Source: CAWCKS01 sp963796195 (GTDB lineage: Bacteria; Pseudomonadota; Alphaproteobacteria; Rhizobiales; Xanthobacteraceae). From it: a stretch of 64,000 bases of DNA. Position numbers and translations under genes: made by a program. The stretch is taken from assembly GCA_963796195.1 (NCBI GenBank), contig CAWCKS010000007.1:310001-374000 (forward strand). Direction: 5' to 3'. Shown here in pieces: positions 7,891-18,272 of the stretch. Below the pieces are notes generated by a model. The model had not been told where the DNA came from. It ran no database searches and was given only the letters and a program-made list of their open reading frames with translations. Position 1 is the first letter of the stretch, and each line of letters begins with the position of its first letter.

Positions 7891-10506
7891 ATGGCTGAAA
7901 CGAAAAATCCTGGCGACAAACTGTCCGTCAGCCCGACCAAGACGCTCACGCTGAAGCGCGGGGGCGGCGTCGAGCAGGGCGTTGTGCGCCAGAGTTTCAG
8001 CCACGGCCGCACCAAGCCGGTCGTCGTTGAGAAGAAGCCGAAACGCCGGTTGCCCGGTGAAGGTGGGCCGCAGGAGGTTCGAGCCGCGGAAGCGCCGGCG
8101 CCGAAGGTCGCAACCACCGCGCGCGCGCCGGCCGCGGCCCCCGCTGCACCGGCCGCACGTCAGGCCCCGTCCCCGCCGCGCAACACCGGCGGCGTGCTGC
8201 TGCGGACCCTGACCGAAGAAGAACGTAACGCGCGCGCAACGGCACTTGCCAACTCGCGCTTACGCGACCTCGAAGAAAGAAAGATCGCCGAGGAAGAGGC
8301 GGCGCGCCGCGCCAGTCGCGATGCGGTCGAACAAGCCGAGCGCGACGCGGCCGAAGCACGCAAGAAGGCAGAGGAAGATCGCCGCCGCCACGAGGACGAA
8401 GCCAAGAAGAAGGCCGAGCTCGAAGCCAAGAAGCGCTTTGGTGATGAGGAGACGCGCACGGCGCGTCCCACGACCGCGGCGCCGCGCCCTGCCGTCGCAG
8501 TCACCGAGCCCGATGACGACGAGGGCCCACGTCAGGTGCGCCGCGGCCCCGGCGGCGCAGCCCGCCCGGCGCCCGCGCCCAAGGTGGCGACGACACGCCC
8601 GGCGGCAGAGAAACGGCGCGGCCGCCTGACACTGGTCACCGCGCTGACCGCCGACGAAGTGCGCGAGCGCTCGGTCGCCTCGTTCCGTCGCCGCACCCAG
8701 CGCCTGAAAGGCCATCACAGCGACGAGCCGAAGGAAAAACTGATCCGCGAGGTGACAATTCCGGAAGCGATCACAATTCAGGAGCTCGCCAACCGCATGT
8801 CGGAGCGCGCGGTCGACGTGATCCGTCTGCTGATGAAGCAGGGCCAGATGGTGAAGATCACTGACGTGATCGACGCCGACACCGCCCAGCTGGTCGCCGA
8901 GGAAATGGGCCACAGCGTCAAGCGCGTCGCCGAGTCCGACGTCGAAGAAGGTTTGTTCGACGTCGCCGACGATCATGCCGCCGACACGGTACCGCGCTCG
9001 CCGGTCGTCACCGTGATGGGCCATGTCGACCACGGCAAGACGTCGCTGCTGGATGCGATCCGCTCGGCCAACGTGGTCTCCGGCGAGGCCGGCGGCATCA
9101 CCCAGCACATCGGCGCCTACCAGGTGAATTCGCCGCAGGGCGGCAAGATCACGTTCATCGATACGCCCGGCCACGCCGCGTTCACCGCGATGCGCGCCCG
9201 CGGCGCCAAGGTCACCGACATCGTCGTGCTGGTCGTCGCCGCCGACGACGGCGTGATGCCGCAGACCGTCGAGGCCATCAACCATGCCAAGGCGGCGAAG
9301 GTTCCGATGATTGTCGCGATCAACAAGATCGACAAGCCGGAAGCGAACCCGCAGCGCGTGCGCACCGAACTGCTGCAGCACGAGGTGCAGGTCGAAATCG
9401 TTGGGCGGCGACGTCGTCGACGTCGAGGTGTCGGCCAAGAACAAGATCAATCTCGACAAGCTGCTCGAGATGATCTCGCTGCAGTCCGAAATTCTCGACC
9501 TCAAGACCAACCCGGACCGCCCGGCCGAAGGCACCGTGATCGAGGCGAAGCTTGACCGCGGCCGCGGTCCGGTCGCGACCGTGCTGGTTCAACGCGGCAC
9601 GCTGCGCACCGGCGACATCGTCGTCGCCGGCGCCGAGATGGGCCGCGTTCGCGCGCTGATCTCCGACCTCGGCGAAACCGTCGATGCGCCGGTCCGTCGG
9701 TCCCGGTCGAAGTGCTCGGCTTCAACGGCACGCCGGAAGCCGGCGATCGTCTCGCCGTGGTCGAGAGCGAAGCGCGGGCCCGGCAGGTCACCGATTATCG
9801 CGCGCGACAGAAGCGCGAGAAGCAGGCAGCGCGCGCGACCGGCATGCGCGGCTCGCTCGAGCAGATGATGTCGCAGCTCAAGACCACCGGCCGCAAGGAA
9901 TTCCCGCTGGTGATCAAGGCCGACGTGCAAGGCTCGCTCGAGGCGATCATCGGTTCGCTGGAAAAGCTCGGCACCGAAGAGGTCGCCGCCCGCGTGCTGC
10001 ACGCCGGCGTTGGCGGTATTTCGGAATCCGACGTCACACTCGCCGGCGGTTTCAACGCCGCGATCATCGGCTTCAATGTGCGCGCACACAAGGAAGCCGC
10101 CGACGTTGCCAAGCGCGACGGCATCGAAATCCGCTACTACAATATCATCTACGACCTTGTGGACGACGTGAAGAAAGCAATGTCGGGCCTGCTGGCGCCG
10201 ACCTTGCGCGAGACCATGCTCGGCAATGCCGAGATCCTCGAGATCTTCAATGTCTCCAAGGTCGGCAAGATCGCCGGTTGCCGTGTCACCGACGGCACCG
10301 TGGAGCGCGGCGCCAATGTCCGCCTGATCCGCGACAACGTCGTGATTCACGAAGGTAAGCTGTCGCAGCTCAAGCGTTTCAAGGACGACGCCAGGGAAGT
10401 CACCGCTGGACAGGAGTGCGGCATGGCGTTCGAGAATTACCAGGACATGCGTCCTGGTGACGTGATCGAATGCTATCGCGTGGAGACGATCCAGCGCTCG
10501 CTGTGA
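7891..10506 (+). CDS. infB: Translation initiation factor IF-2, with two compensating apparent frameshifts
   Basis: GTPase that places initiator tRNA on the 30S subunit. The N-terminus is a long charged, Ala-rich region with a coiled-coil-like stretch of repeated Ala, Glu, Lys and Arg (about residues 110-180). The IF2_N domain and G domain follow, with 'GHVDHGKTSLLDAI', 'DTPGHAAFTAMRARG' and 'NKIDKPEANP'. The reading frame shifts by +1 at about 9394-9399, where GAAATC should be GAATC, giving 'VESLGGDVVDVEV'. It returns by a missing base at 9681-9695, after which 'VEVLGFNGTPEAGDR' and the C-terminal domains continue. Corrected length is 871 residues. The gene is essential, so sequence error is the likely cause. 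Confidence 0.93.
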
Positions 10507-10649
10507 GTCCAAGCCTCACATTGAGTGCTGGGTCTGATTGAAACTCGACGATCGCGAGGCGAGCGTCGAACTAATCGATTGAACCGATCGATAACGACTA
10601 TTGCAGTGTCGTCACGCATTTGCGAACGACGGATCAAGGCTTAAGCTCA

Positions 10650-11069
10650 ATGCCTCGCCACCATCAGCGCGATAGTTCCGGCGGCTCGCAACGGCAATTG
10701 CGGGTCGGGGAACTCGTGCGTCATGCGCTGGCCGATATTCTCGGCCGCGGCGGCGTCCATGACCCCGTGCTCGAGGGCCATCTCATCACGGTTCCCGAAG
10801 TGCAGATGACCGCCGATCTCCGTCTCGCCACAATCTACGTGATGCCGCTGGGCGGCCGCGATGTGACCGACGTGATCGCCGCGCTCGAGCGCAACAAGAA
10901 GTTTCTCAGAGGTGAAATCGCGCGGCGCGTGAATTTAAAATTTGCGCCGGATATTCGGTTCCGCGTTGACGAACGGTTCGACGAGGCAGAACGGATCGAG
11001 AAGTTATTGCGAACACCGACTGTGCAGCGCGACCTCGCGCACGAGAGCGACGAGGAGACGCAAGAATGA
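10650..11069 (+). CDS. rbfA: 30S ribosome-binding factor RbfA
   Basis: Cold-shock related factor that binds immature 30S subunits and helps process the 5' end of 16S rRNA. About 139 residues with the single KH-like fold: 'LRVGELVRHALADILGRG', 'VPEVQMTADLRLATIYVMPL' and 'LNLK-type' 'RRVNLKFAPDIRFRVDERF'. ATG 10650 is preceded by AAGG; a TTG at 10620 would add ten poorly conserved residues. Its stop overlaps the truB start (ATGA), so the two are coupled. Confidence 0.95.
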   Translation: MPRHHQRDSSGGSQRQLRVGELVRHALADILGRGGVHDPVLEGHLITVPEVQMTADLRLATIYVMPLGGRDVTDVIAALERNKKFLRGEIARRVNLKFAPDIRFRVDERFDEAERIEKLLRTPTVQRDLAHESDEETQE

Positions 11070-12079
11070 ATTCACCAACCGACTCAGTTGTCGAAAAGCC
11101 CGTGGAACAAAAGCCAAAGCAGTTTCGCCGCGACAAGCGCGACGTGCACGGCTGGATCGTGCTCGACAAGCCCGTCGGCATGACCTCGACGCATGCCGTC
11201 GCGGTCATCAAGCGGCTGTTTTCGGCGAAGCGCGCCGGCCACGCTGGCACGCTCGATCCGCTGGCATCGGGCGGCCTGCCGGTCGCGCTCGGCGAAGCCA
11301 CCAAGACGGTTCCGTTCGTGATGGACGGCCGCAAGCGCTACCGTTTCACAGTGCGCTGGGGCGAGGAGCGCGACACTGATGATTCGGAAGGCCGCGTTGT
11401 TGCAACGAGCGATACCCGACCGACGGCAGACGACATTGGCGCGCTGCTGCCGCGCTTCACCGGTCTGATCGAACAGGTTCCGCCGCGATTTTCCGCCATC
11501 AAGATCCAGGGCGAGCGTGCCTACGATCTGGCACGTGACGGGGGAACCCCCGAGTTGAAGCCGCGGCCGGTCGAGATCTTCGAATTAACCTTGGTTAACC
11601 AGCAGGATAGCGACCACTCCGTGTTCGAGGCCGAATGCGGCAAGGGGACCTATGTACGTTCGCTGGCCCGCGATATCGGCCGTTTGCTCGGCTGCTTCGG
11701 CCATGTCAGCGCTCTCCGCCGCACGCAGTGCGGTCCGTTCGATGAGCGGGACATGATTCCGCTGGAACAATTGGAGGCATTGTGTAATAGAGCCGCGTCT
11801 GGCGAGGGAAGCCTCGCCGACGCGCTTTTGCCCGTTGAGACCGCGCTGGACGACATCCCGGCACTGGCCGTCACTCGGGCTGATGCGGCAAGGCTCCACA
11901 GGGGCCAGGCCGTTTTGTTGCGCGGAAGGGATGCGCCCAACACCAGCGGCACAGTTTATGTCACCGTCGGTGGCCGCCTTTTGGCCCTCGCCGAAATCGG
12001 CAATGGCGAACTGATCCCCAAGCGTGTGTTCAACCTGACCGGGCTGGTTGCCAGCCCGCTACGAGATGAAGGTGTTTGA
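11066..12079 (+). CDS. truB: tRNA pseudouridine(55) synthase
   Basis: Makes pseudouridine 55 in the T-loop of tRNAs. 337 residues. The catalytic aspartate lies in 'HAGTLDPLASGGLPVALGEATK-type' motif, visible as 'GHAGTLDPLASGGLPVAL'. Other family blocks are 'GWIVLDKPVGMTSTHAV', 'QVPPRFSAIKIQGERAYDL' and 'CGKGTYVRSLARDIGRLLG'. A C-terminal PUA-like segment follows. The ATG overlaps the rbfA stop, and rpsO starts two bases after the truB stop. Confidence 0.97.
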   Translation: MNSPTDSVVEKPVEQKPKQFRRDKRDVHGWIVLDKPVGMTSTHAVAVIKRLFSAKRAGHAGTLDPLASGGLPVALGEATKTVPFVMDGRKRYRFTVRWGEERDTDDSEGRVVATSDTRPTADDIGALLPRFTGLIEQVPPRFSAIKIQGERAYDLARDGGTPELKPRPVEIFELTLVNQQDSDHSVFEAECGKGTYVRSLARDIGRLLGCFGHVSALRRTQCGPFDERDMIPLEQLEALCNRAASGEGSLADALLPVETALDDIPALAVTRADAARLHRGQAVLLRGRDAPNTSGTVYVTVGGRLLALAEIGNGELIPKRVFNLTGLVASPLRDEGV

Positions 12080-12081
12080 CG

Positions 12082-12351
12082 ATGTCGATTGCCGCAGAAC
12101 GCAAAGCGGAAGTCATCAAGTCCAATGCGACCAAGGCCGGTGATACCGGCTCGCCCGAGGTGCAGGTCGCGATCCTCTCCGAGCGGATCAATAACCTCAC
12201 CGAGCATTTCAAGACCCACGTGAAGGACAACCATTCGCGTCGCGGCCTGCTGAAGCTCGTGTCCACCCGCCGGTCGCTGCTCGATTACCTGAAGAAGACC
12301 GACGAGCAACGTTACAAGGCTCTGATTGAGCGGCTCAACATCCGCCGCTGA
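12082..12351 (+). CDS. rpsO: 30S ribosomal protein S15
   Basis: Binds the central domain of 16S rRNA. 89 residues, the normal length. Conserved segments are 'GDTGSPEVQVAILSERINNL', 'HFKTHVKDNHSRRGLL' and 'RRSLLDYLKKTDEQRYKAL'. ATG 12082 sits two bases after truB. A strong hairpin terminator follows, separating rpsO transcripts in part from pnp. Confidence 0.98.
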   Translation: MSIAAERKAEVIKSNATKAGDTGSPEVQVAILSERINNLTEHFKTHVKDNHSRRGLLKLVSTRRSLLDYLKKTDEQRYKALIERLNIRR

Positions 12352-12358
12352 TCGTTCG

Positions 12359-12390
12359 AATGCGCGCGACGTTCGTTCGCGCGCATTTTT
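12359..12390 (+). terminator. Intrinsic terminator after rpsO
   Basis: A perfect 11-bp stem, AATGCGCGCGA (12359-12369) with TCGCGCGCATT (12377-12387), has a 7-base loop and is followed by more T to 12390. It starts eight bases after the rpsO stop codon. Some readthrough into pnp is likely, as in other rpsO-pnp pairs. Confidence 0.85.
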
Positions 12391-12622
12391 GCAGGTGCAT
12401 GTCGCATCTGCGGTTCGCGTCCCGCGGCAATACGGCCGTTGGGCGATGACGGGCAAGAAGCCCGGAGCGGATCCAGTTGAGATCCGCAACTTCGAGAGGA
12501 CCGAAAGCCATGGCAGGATCGCCGGGCGCTGATCAAGCAGGACATCCAGGTCCGCGTCAGCGTCTCGCCGTCTTGCGCATGGTTTTCGTGCCCTTTCGTC
12601 AACCGATGAAAGAAAGACGAGA

Positions 12623-14782
12623 ATGTTCGATATTCACTCCGTGGAGTTGGATTGGGGCGGGCGTCCCCTAAAGCTGCAAACCGGAAAGATCGCGCGCCAG
12701 GCCGATGGCGCCGTGCTGGCGACCTACGGCGAGACCGTGGTGCTCGCCACTGTCGTTGCGGCGAAGACGCCGCGCGAAGGCGTCGACTTCCTGCCGCTGA
12801 CGGTCGACTACCAGGAGAAGACCTACGCCGCAGGACGCATTCCCGGCGGCTATTTCAAGCGCGAGGGACGGCCGACCGAAAAGGAGACGCTGGTTTCGCG
12901 TCTGATCGATCGCCCGATCCGTCCCCTGTTCGCGGACGGCTGGCGCAATGAGACCCAGGTGATCATTACCGTGCTCTCGCACGACATGGAGAACGATCCC
13001 GACGTGCTGGCGATGGTCGCTACCTCGGCTGCGCTAACGCTGTCGGGCGTGCCGTTCATGGGACCGATCGGCGCCGCCCGGGTCGGCTTCATCAACAACG
13101 AGTATGTGCTCAACCCGGTGCTCGACGAGATGATCGAGACCGGCCTTGATCTCGTCGTCGCCGGCACTGCCGACGCCGTGTTGATGGTCGAGTCCGAGGC
13201 CAAGGAGTTGCCCGAGGACGTGATGCTGGGCGCGGTGATGTTCGGTCATCGCCATTTCCAGCCGGTGATCGAGGCGATCATCAAGCTCGCCGAGAAGGCC
13301 GCGAAGGAGCCGCGCGACCTCAAGACCATCGACAATGCGGCGCTTGAGAAGGAAATGCTCGGGATCGCCGAGCAGCCCTTGCGTGCCGCTTATGCGATCG
13401 CCGTCAAGCAGGAGCGCTATGCTGCGGTCGACGCGGTCAAGGCCAAGGTCATGGCCCACTACTTCCCCGAGGGCCAGGAGCCGAAGTACGACAAGCTACG
13501 TGTCGCCGACGTTTTCAAGGAGATCGAGGCCAAGATCGTTCGCTGGAACATCCTCGATACCGGAAAGCGCATCGACGGTCGCGACGTCAAGACGGTGCGC
13601 CCGATCCTCGCCGAAGTCGGCGTGCTGCCGCGCGCCCACGGCTCGGCACTGTTCACCCGCGGTGAAACCCAGGGTCTGGTGGTCGCAACGCTGGGCACCG
13701 GCGAAGACGAACAATACGTCGACGCCCTGTCGGGAACGTACAAAGAGACGTTCATGCTGCATTACAATTTCCCGCCCTACTCGGTCGGTGAGACCGGACG
13801 TCTCGGCGGCCCGAGGCGGCGCGATATCGGTCACGGCAAACTCGCCTGGCGGGCGATCCACCCGGTGATGCCGCCACATCACGACTTCCCCTACACCATC
13901 CGCGTCGTCTCCGAGATCACCGAGTCGAACGGCTCATCCTCAATGGCGACGGTTTGCGGTTCATCACTGGCGTTGATGGATGCCGGTGTGCCGTTGAAGC
14001 GGCCAACGGCCGGCATTGCGATGGGCCTGATTCTGGAAGGCAGCCGCTTCGCTGTGCTCTCCGACATTCTCGGCGATGAGGATCATCTCGGCGACATGGA
14101 CTTCAAGGTCGCCGGCACCGATCACGGCATCACCTCGCTGCAGATGGACATCAAGATCGCCGGCATCACCGAAGAGATCATGCGGGTTGCGCTTGGCCAG
14201 GCCAAGGACGGTCGCATGCACATCCTCGGCGAGATGGCCAAGGCGCTCACCGTGGCGCGCGCCGAGCTCGGCGAATACGCGCCGCGCATCGAGACCTTCA
14301 AGATCCCGACCGACAAGATCCGCGAGGTGATCGGCACCGGCGGCAAGGTGATCCGCGAGATCGTCGAGAAGACCGGCGCCAAGATCAACATCGAGGACGA
14401 CGGCACGGTGAAGGTAGCGTCCGCCTCTGGCGAGTCGATCAAGGCGGCAATCAACTGGATCAAGTCGATCGCCTCCGATCCGGAGGTTGGTCACATCTAC
14501 GAAGGAACCGTCGTCAAGGTGATGGAGTTCGGCGCCTTCGTGAACTTCTTCGGCGCCAAGGACGGTCTCGTCCATATCAGCCAACTCGCGGCGAGCCGGG
14601 TGCAGAAGACCTCCGACGTCGTCAAGGAAGGCGACAAGGTCAAGGTCAAGCTGCTCGGCTTCGACGATCGCGGCAAGGTGCGGCTGTCGATGAAGGTGGT
14701 CGACCAGGACACCGGCGAGGACCTCGAGGCCAAGCAAAAGGCCGAGAAGCCCGAACAGATGCGCGAGGCTGCCGGCGAGTAG
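12623..14782 (+). CDS. pnp: Polyribonucleotide nucleotidyltransferase (PNPase)
   Basis: 3'-to-5' phosphorolytic exoribonuclease of the RNA degradosome, 719 residues. Two RNase PH-like cores are present: the first with 'RQADGAVLATYGETVVLATV', the second with 'LPRAHGSALFTRGETQGLV' and 'HHDFPYTIRVVSEI'. A KH domain ('TDKIREVIGTGGKVIREIVE') and an S1 domain ('VMEFGAFVNFFGAKDGLVHI') follow. The stretch 'GGPRRRDIGHG' is intact. The 271-base gap from rpsO holds the rpsO terminator and presumably a leader. A shared terminator separates it from convergent katG. Confidence 0.97.
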   Translation: MFDIHSVELDWGGRPLKLQTGKIARQADGAVLATYGETVVLATVVAAKTPREGVDFLPLTVDYQEKTYAAGRIPGGYFKREGRPTEKETLVSRLIDRPIRPLFADGWRNETQVIITVLSHDMENDPDVLAMVATSAALTLSGVPFMGPIGAARVGFINNEYVLNPVLDEMIETGLDLVVAGTADAVLMVESEAKELPEDVMLGAVMFGHRHFQPVIEAIIKLAEKAAKEPRDLKTIDNAALEKEMLGIAEQPLRAAYAIAVKQERYAAVDAVKAKVMAHYFPEGQEPKYDKLRVADVFKEIEAKIVRWNILDTGKRIDGRDVKTVRPILAEVGVLPRAHGSALFTRGETQGLVVATLGTGEDEQYVDALSGTYKETFMLHYNFPPYSVGETGRLGGPRRRDIGHGKLAWRAIHPVMPPHHDFPYTIRVVSEITESNGSSSMATVCGSSLALMDAGVPLKRPTAGIAMGLILEGSRFAVLSDILGDEDHLGDMDFKVAGTDHGITSLQMDIKIAGITEEIMRVALGQAKDGRMHILGEMAKALTVARAELGEYAPRIETFKIPTDKIREVIGTGGKVIREIVEKTGAKINIEDDGTVKVASASGESIKAAINWIKSIASDPEVGHIYEGTVVKVMEFGAFVNFFGAKDGLVHISQLAASRVQKTSDVVKEGDKVKVKLLGFDDRGKVRLSMKVVDQDTGEDLEAKQKAEKPEQMREAAGE

Positions 14783-14806
14783 GCCGGCGCGGCTCCGGCG
14801 ACAATC

Positions 14807-14839
14807 AAAAAAGGGCGGCTCAAGGGGCCGCCCTTTTTC
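14807..14839. terminator. Bidirectional terminator between pnp and katG
   Basis: A run of A leads into GGGCGGC (14813-14819), which pairs with GCCGCCC (14827-14833) and is followed by TTTTT. The A and T runs extend the stem, so it can work on both strands. It lies between the ends of the convergent genes pnp and katG. Confidence 0.88.
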
Positions 14840-14859
14840 TTTGCGCCAGTCTCGCTGAG

Positions 14860-17005
14860 TCAGGCAAGTTCAAAGCGATCGAGGTTCATGACCTTGGTCC
14901 ACGCAGCCACAAAATCCTTCACGAACTTCTCCTTCGCGTCCGCGCTCGCATAGACCTCCGCGAATGCGCGGAGCTGCGAGTGCGACCCGAAGATCAGGTC
15001 GACACGGGTCCCGGTCCACTTGATTGCCTTCGTCTTGCGATCGCGGCCTTCGTACACATTGCCGGCCGCGCTCCACTCGGTGCCCATGTCGAGCAGGTTG
15101 ACGAAGAAGTCGTTGGTCAGCGTCTCGGGCTTGTTGGTGAAGACGCCGTATTTGGCATTCCCGGCATTGGCGCCGAGCACACGCAGGCCGCCGACAAGAA
15201 CCGTCGTCTCCGGCCCCGTCAGCGTCAGCAGCTGGGCCCGGTCCACCAATGCTTCTTCAGGTTTCATGAACTGCAGCTTGCCGCTGATGTAGTTGCGGAA
15301 GCCGTCGGCACGGGGTTCGAGCGGCGCGAAGGAGTCGACGTCCGTCTGCTCCTGCGACGAGTCCATACGTCCCGGAGCAAAGGGGACCTTCACGTCCACG
15401 CCGGCATCCTTTGCGGCCTTCTCGACGGCAGCGGAGCCGCCGAGGACGATCAGATCGGCCAGCGACACCTTCTTGCCGAAGTCCTTCTGGATCGCTTCGA
15501 GCTTCTGCAGGACTGTCTTGAGCTGAGACGGCTGATTGACCTCCCAGTCCTTCTGCGGGCTCAGGCGAATGCGCGCGCCGTTCGCGCCGCCGCGTTTATC
15601 GGAGCCGCGGAACGTCGACGCCGACGCCCAGGCAGTCGAAACGAGGTGCGACACCGTCAGGCCCGACGACATGATCTTCGCCTTCAAAGCGGCGGCGTCC
15701 TTGTCATCGATCAGCGGATGATTTACCGCCGGGATCGGGTCCTGCCAGATCAGCGTCTCCTTCGGCACGAGCGGGCCGAGGTAGCGTGCGAGCGGGCCCA
15801 TATCACGATGCGTGAGCTTGAACCACGCGCGGGCAAACGCGTCCGCGAATTGATCCGGATTCTCGTAGAAGCGCCTCGAGATCTTCTCGTAGGCAGGGTC
15901 GAACCGCAGCGACAGGTCCGTCGTCAGCATGGTCGGCTCATGCTTCTTGGACTTGTCGAAGGCATCCGGGATGCTGGCTTGCGCGCCTTTCGCCTTCCAC
16001 TGTTTGGCGCCGGCCGGGCTCTTCGTCAGCTCCCATTCGTTTTCGAACAGGTTCTTGAAGAAGAGATTGCTCCACTTGGTCGGAGTCTGCGTCCAGGTGA
16101 CCTCCGGACCGCCGGTGATCGCATCGGCGCCGACGCCCGTGCCGTACTTGCTCCTCCAGCCCAAGCCCTGATCCTCAAGCGCGCAACGTTCCGGCTCCGG
16201 TCCGACCAGCGACGGATCGCCCGCGCCGTGGGTCTTGCCGAAGCTGTGGCCGCCGGCAATCAGCGCGACGGTTTCCTCGTCGTTCATCGCCATCCGGAAG
16301 AACGTTTCGCGAATATCCTTCGCGGCAGCGACCGGATCCGGATTGCCGTTCGGCCCTTCCGGATTCACATAGATCAGGCCCATCTGCACCGCACCAAGCG
16401 GCTCTGCAAGCTGACGCTCGCCGCTGTAGCGCTCATCACCCAGCCACGTCCCCTCGGGACCCCAGTAGAGCTCCTCAGGCTCCCAAACGTCCGCGCGGCC
16501 GCCTGCAAACCCGAAGGTTTTGAAGCCCATCGAACTCGAGGGCGACGTTGCCTGCGAGAATCATGAGATCGGCCCACGAGATTTTCCGGCCGTACTTCTG
16601 CTTGATCGGCCACAACAGCCGGCGCGCCTTGTCGAGGTTCGCATTATCCGGCCAGGAGTTGAGCGGCGCGAAGCGCTGCTGTCCGGCGCCGGCGCCGCCG
16701 CGGCCGTCGGTGATGCGGTACGTGCCCGCGCTGTGCCACGCCATGCGGATCATCAGCCCTCCGTAGTGACCGAAGTCGGCCGGCCACCACTCCTGCAAGT
16801 CGGTCATCAAGGCCTGCAGGTCCTTGATCACGGCGTTGAGGTCGAGGCTCTTGAACTCCTTGGCGTAGTCGAAATCCTTGCCCATCGGATCGGACAGGTT
16901 GGAATTCCGATGAAGCATCTCGATGTTGAGGGAATCCGGCCACCAGTCGCGATTCGAGGGGGTGCGCCTGCCTCCCGAGAACGGGCACTTGCTGTCATCT
17001 GCCAT
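14860..17005 (-). CDS. katG: Catalase-peroxidase, with apparent frameshift
   Basis: Heme enzyme that removes hydrogen peroxide. Corrected length is 714 residues. Distal-side residues R87, W90 and H91 are in 'RMAWHSAGTYR'; the proximal His is in 'GGHSFGKTHGAGD'. The Tyr and Met of the Met-Tyr-Trp crosslink lie in 'ELYWGPEGTWLGD' and 'VQMGLIYVNPEGPNG'. The frame breaks at 16532-16537: GAACTC on the plus strand should be GACTC, which restores 'VALESMGFKTFGFAGGRAD'. Uncorrected, the N-terminal piece ends near 16475. The gene is convergent with pnp; no OxyR-type gene is adjacent. Confidence 0.93.
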
Positions 17006-17202
17006 GTTAGCTCCAATCGCGTTTTGTCTTCTTTCCGTCCCCTATACTAGGATCAGCAACCCTTGAAAAGTAATCCAACTTGCGAGCGTTACGCAGAGCC
17101 GCCGCGCAGACCATGCGATGACATGCTGTCTCACTTCCGTCCGAACGCGCAGCTTCGATAGGGTTCCGAACGCCACATAGCTGTCATGCAGGGATCCAGC
17201 CG

Positions 17203-17670
17203 ATGAGCACGCCCACGATCCGGCCCGCGCGGGCCGATGAGTATGACGCCGTCGCCGACGTCTGGATGAGCAGCTGGCTTTCGAACGGCATCGAATCGCC
17301 GAACGGAGGCGAGAGCTGGACCCTGGCGGAAATGCGCGAGCGCATTCCGCAGGAGATCGCGAACGGCTGGAGCCTCTACGTCGCCGATGATGCCGGCACG
17401 ATCGCCGCCATGCTCGCCTTTCGCTTGCACGACGGTTACCTGGATCAGCTTTTCATCGCGCCGGAGTATCAGAGCAAAGGTTTGGGCAAGCGCCTGCTCG
17501 GCTTCACGCGCGAAAAGCTGCCCCATGAAATCTGGCTGCGCTGCGTGCGCGAGAACGAGCGCGCCTGGCGCTGGTACGAGCGCGAGGGTTTTGTGCTCGA
17601 GAAGGAGCAGCTCGACCCGCAATCGGGCTACACCATGAAGTATTATCGCTGGAAAAGGACATCGCGATGA
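17203..17670 (+). CDS. GNAT-family N-acetyltransferase
   Basis: 155-residue acetyl-CoA-dependent acetyltransferase of unknown substrate. The acetyl-CoA binding motif A is 'LFIAPEYQSKGLGKRLLGF', and motif B is 'NERAWRWYEREGFV'. It resembles small stand-alone GNATs that acetylate free amino groups. It is divergent from katG (197-base gap). Its last codon and TGA stop overlap the start of the next gene, a glutathione S-transferase homologue, so the two form an operon. Confidence 0.88.
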   Translation: MSTPTIRPARADEYDAVADVWMSSWLSNGIESPNGGESWTLAEMRERIPQEIANGWSLYVADDAGTIAAMLAFRLHDGYLDQLFIAPEYQSKGLGKRLLGFTREKLPHEIWLRCVRENERAWRWYEREGFVLEKEQLDPQSGYTMKYYRWKRTSR

Positions 17671-18263
17671 TGAAGCTCTATTGGTCGCCGCGAACCCGAT
17701 CATTCTCCGCGCTCTGGATGATGGAGGAGGCCGGCCAAGCTTACGAGCGCGTGCTGACCGACATCTCGACCGGCGCGCAGAAGAAGCCGGAGTTCCTCGC
17801 CATCAATCCGATGGGCAAGGTGCCCGCGTTACAGGACGGCGAGGCTACCCTCGCCGAGCAGGCCGCGATCTGCGCCTATGTCGCCGAACGCTTCCCTGAA
17901 GCAAAGCTTGCACCGCCGCTCGGCGACGTGAGGCGCGCAAAATATCTCTACTGGCTGTTCTTCGCGCCCAGCTGTATCGAGCCGGCGATCCTGCAAATCT
18001 TCACCAAGATCCAGATTTCACCGGTGCAGGCCGGCTGGGGTGACGCTGCCCAAGTGTTCGATGTGCTCGAGCGCGCGGTCAACAGGGTGCCGTGGCTGCT
18101 CGGCGAGCAGTTCACCGCGGCCGACGTGATGATCGGCTCGAACCTGCACGCGGTCATCCGCATGTTCAAGATGGTGCCGACGCGGCCGGCATTCGACCGC
18201 TACCTCGACGCCTGCGCGGCGCGGCCGGCCTTCCAGCGGGCAAGCACAATAGCAGCGGGCTGA
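17667..18263 (+). CDS. Glutathione S-transferase family protein
   Basis: 198-residue cytosolic GST. The thioredoxin-like N-terminal domain shows 'LYWSPRTRSFSALWMMEEAG' and the cis-Pro region 'NPMGKVPALQDGEATLAEQ'. The helical C-terminal domain has 'LLGEQFTAADVMIGSNLHAV'. The start is ATG 17667 or the next codon, 17670. It is coupled to the upstream GNAT gene and convergent with fabI, nine bases away. The substrate cannot be deduced. Confidence 0.9.
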   Translation: MMKLYWSPRTRSFSALWMMEEAGQAYERVLTDISTGAQKKPEFLAINPMGKVPALQDGEATLAEQAAICAYVAERFPEAKLAPPLGDVRRAKYLYWLFFAPSCIEPAILQIFTKIQISPVQAGWGDAAQVFDVLERAVNRVPWLLGEQFTAADVMIGSNLHAVIRMFKMVPTRPAFDRYLDACAARPAFQRASTIAAG

Positions 18264-18272
18264 CGCCGACGA

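Noticed and set aside
14980..16566. A 528-codon open frame on the plus strand opposite katG
   Set aside because: It mirrors katG codons in a high-G+C gene, has arginine- and histidine-rich low-similarity content, and katG itself shows all catalytic motifs.
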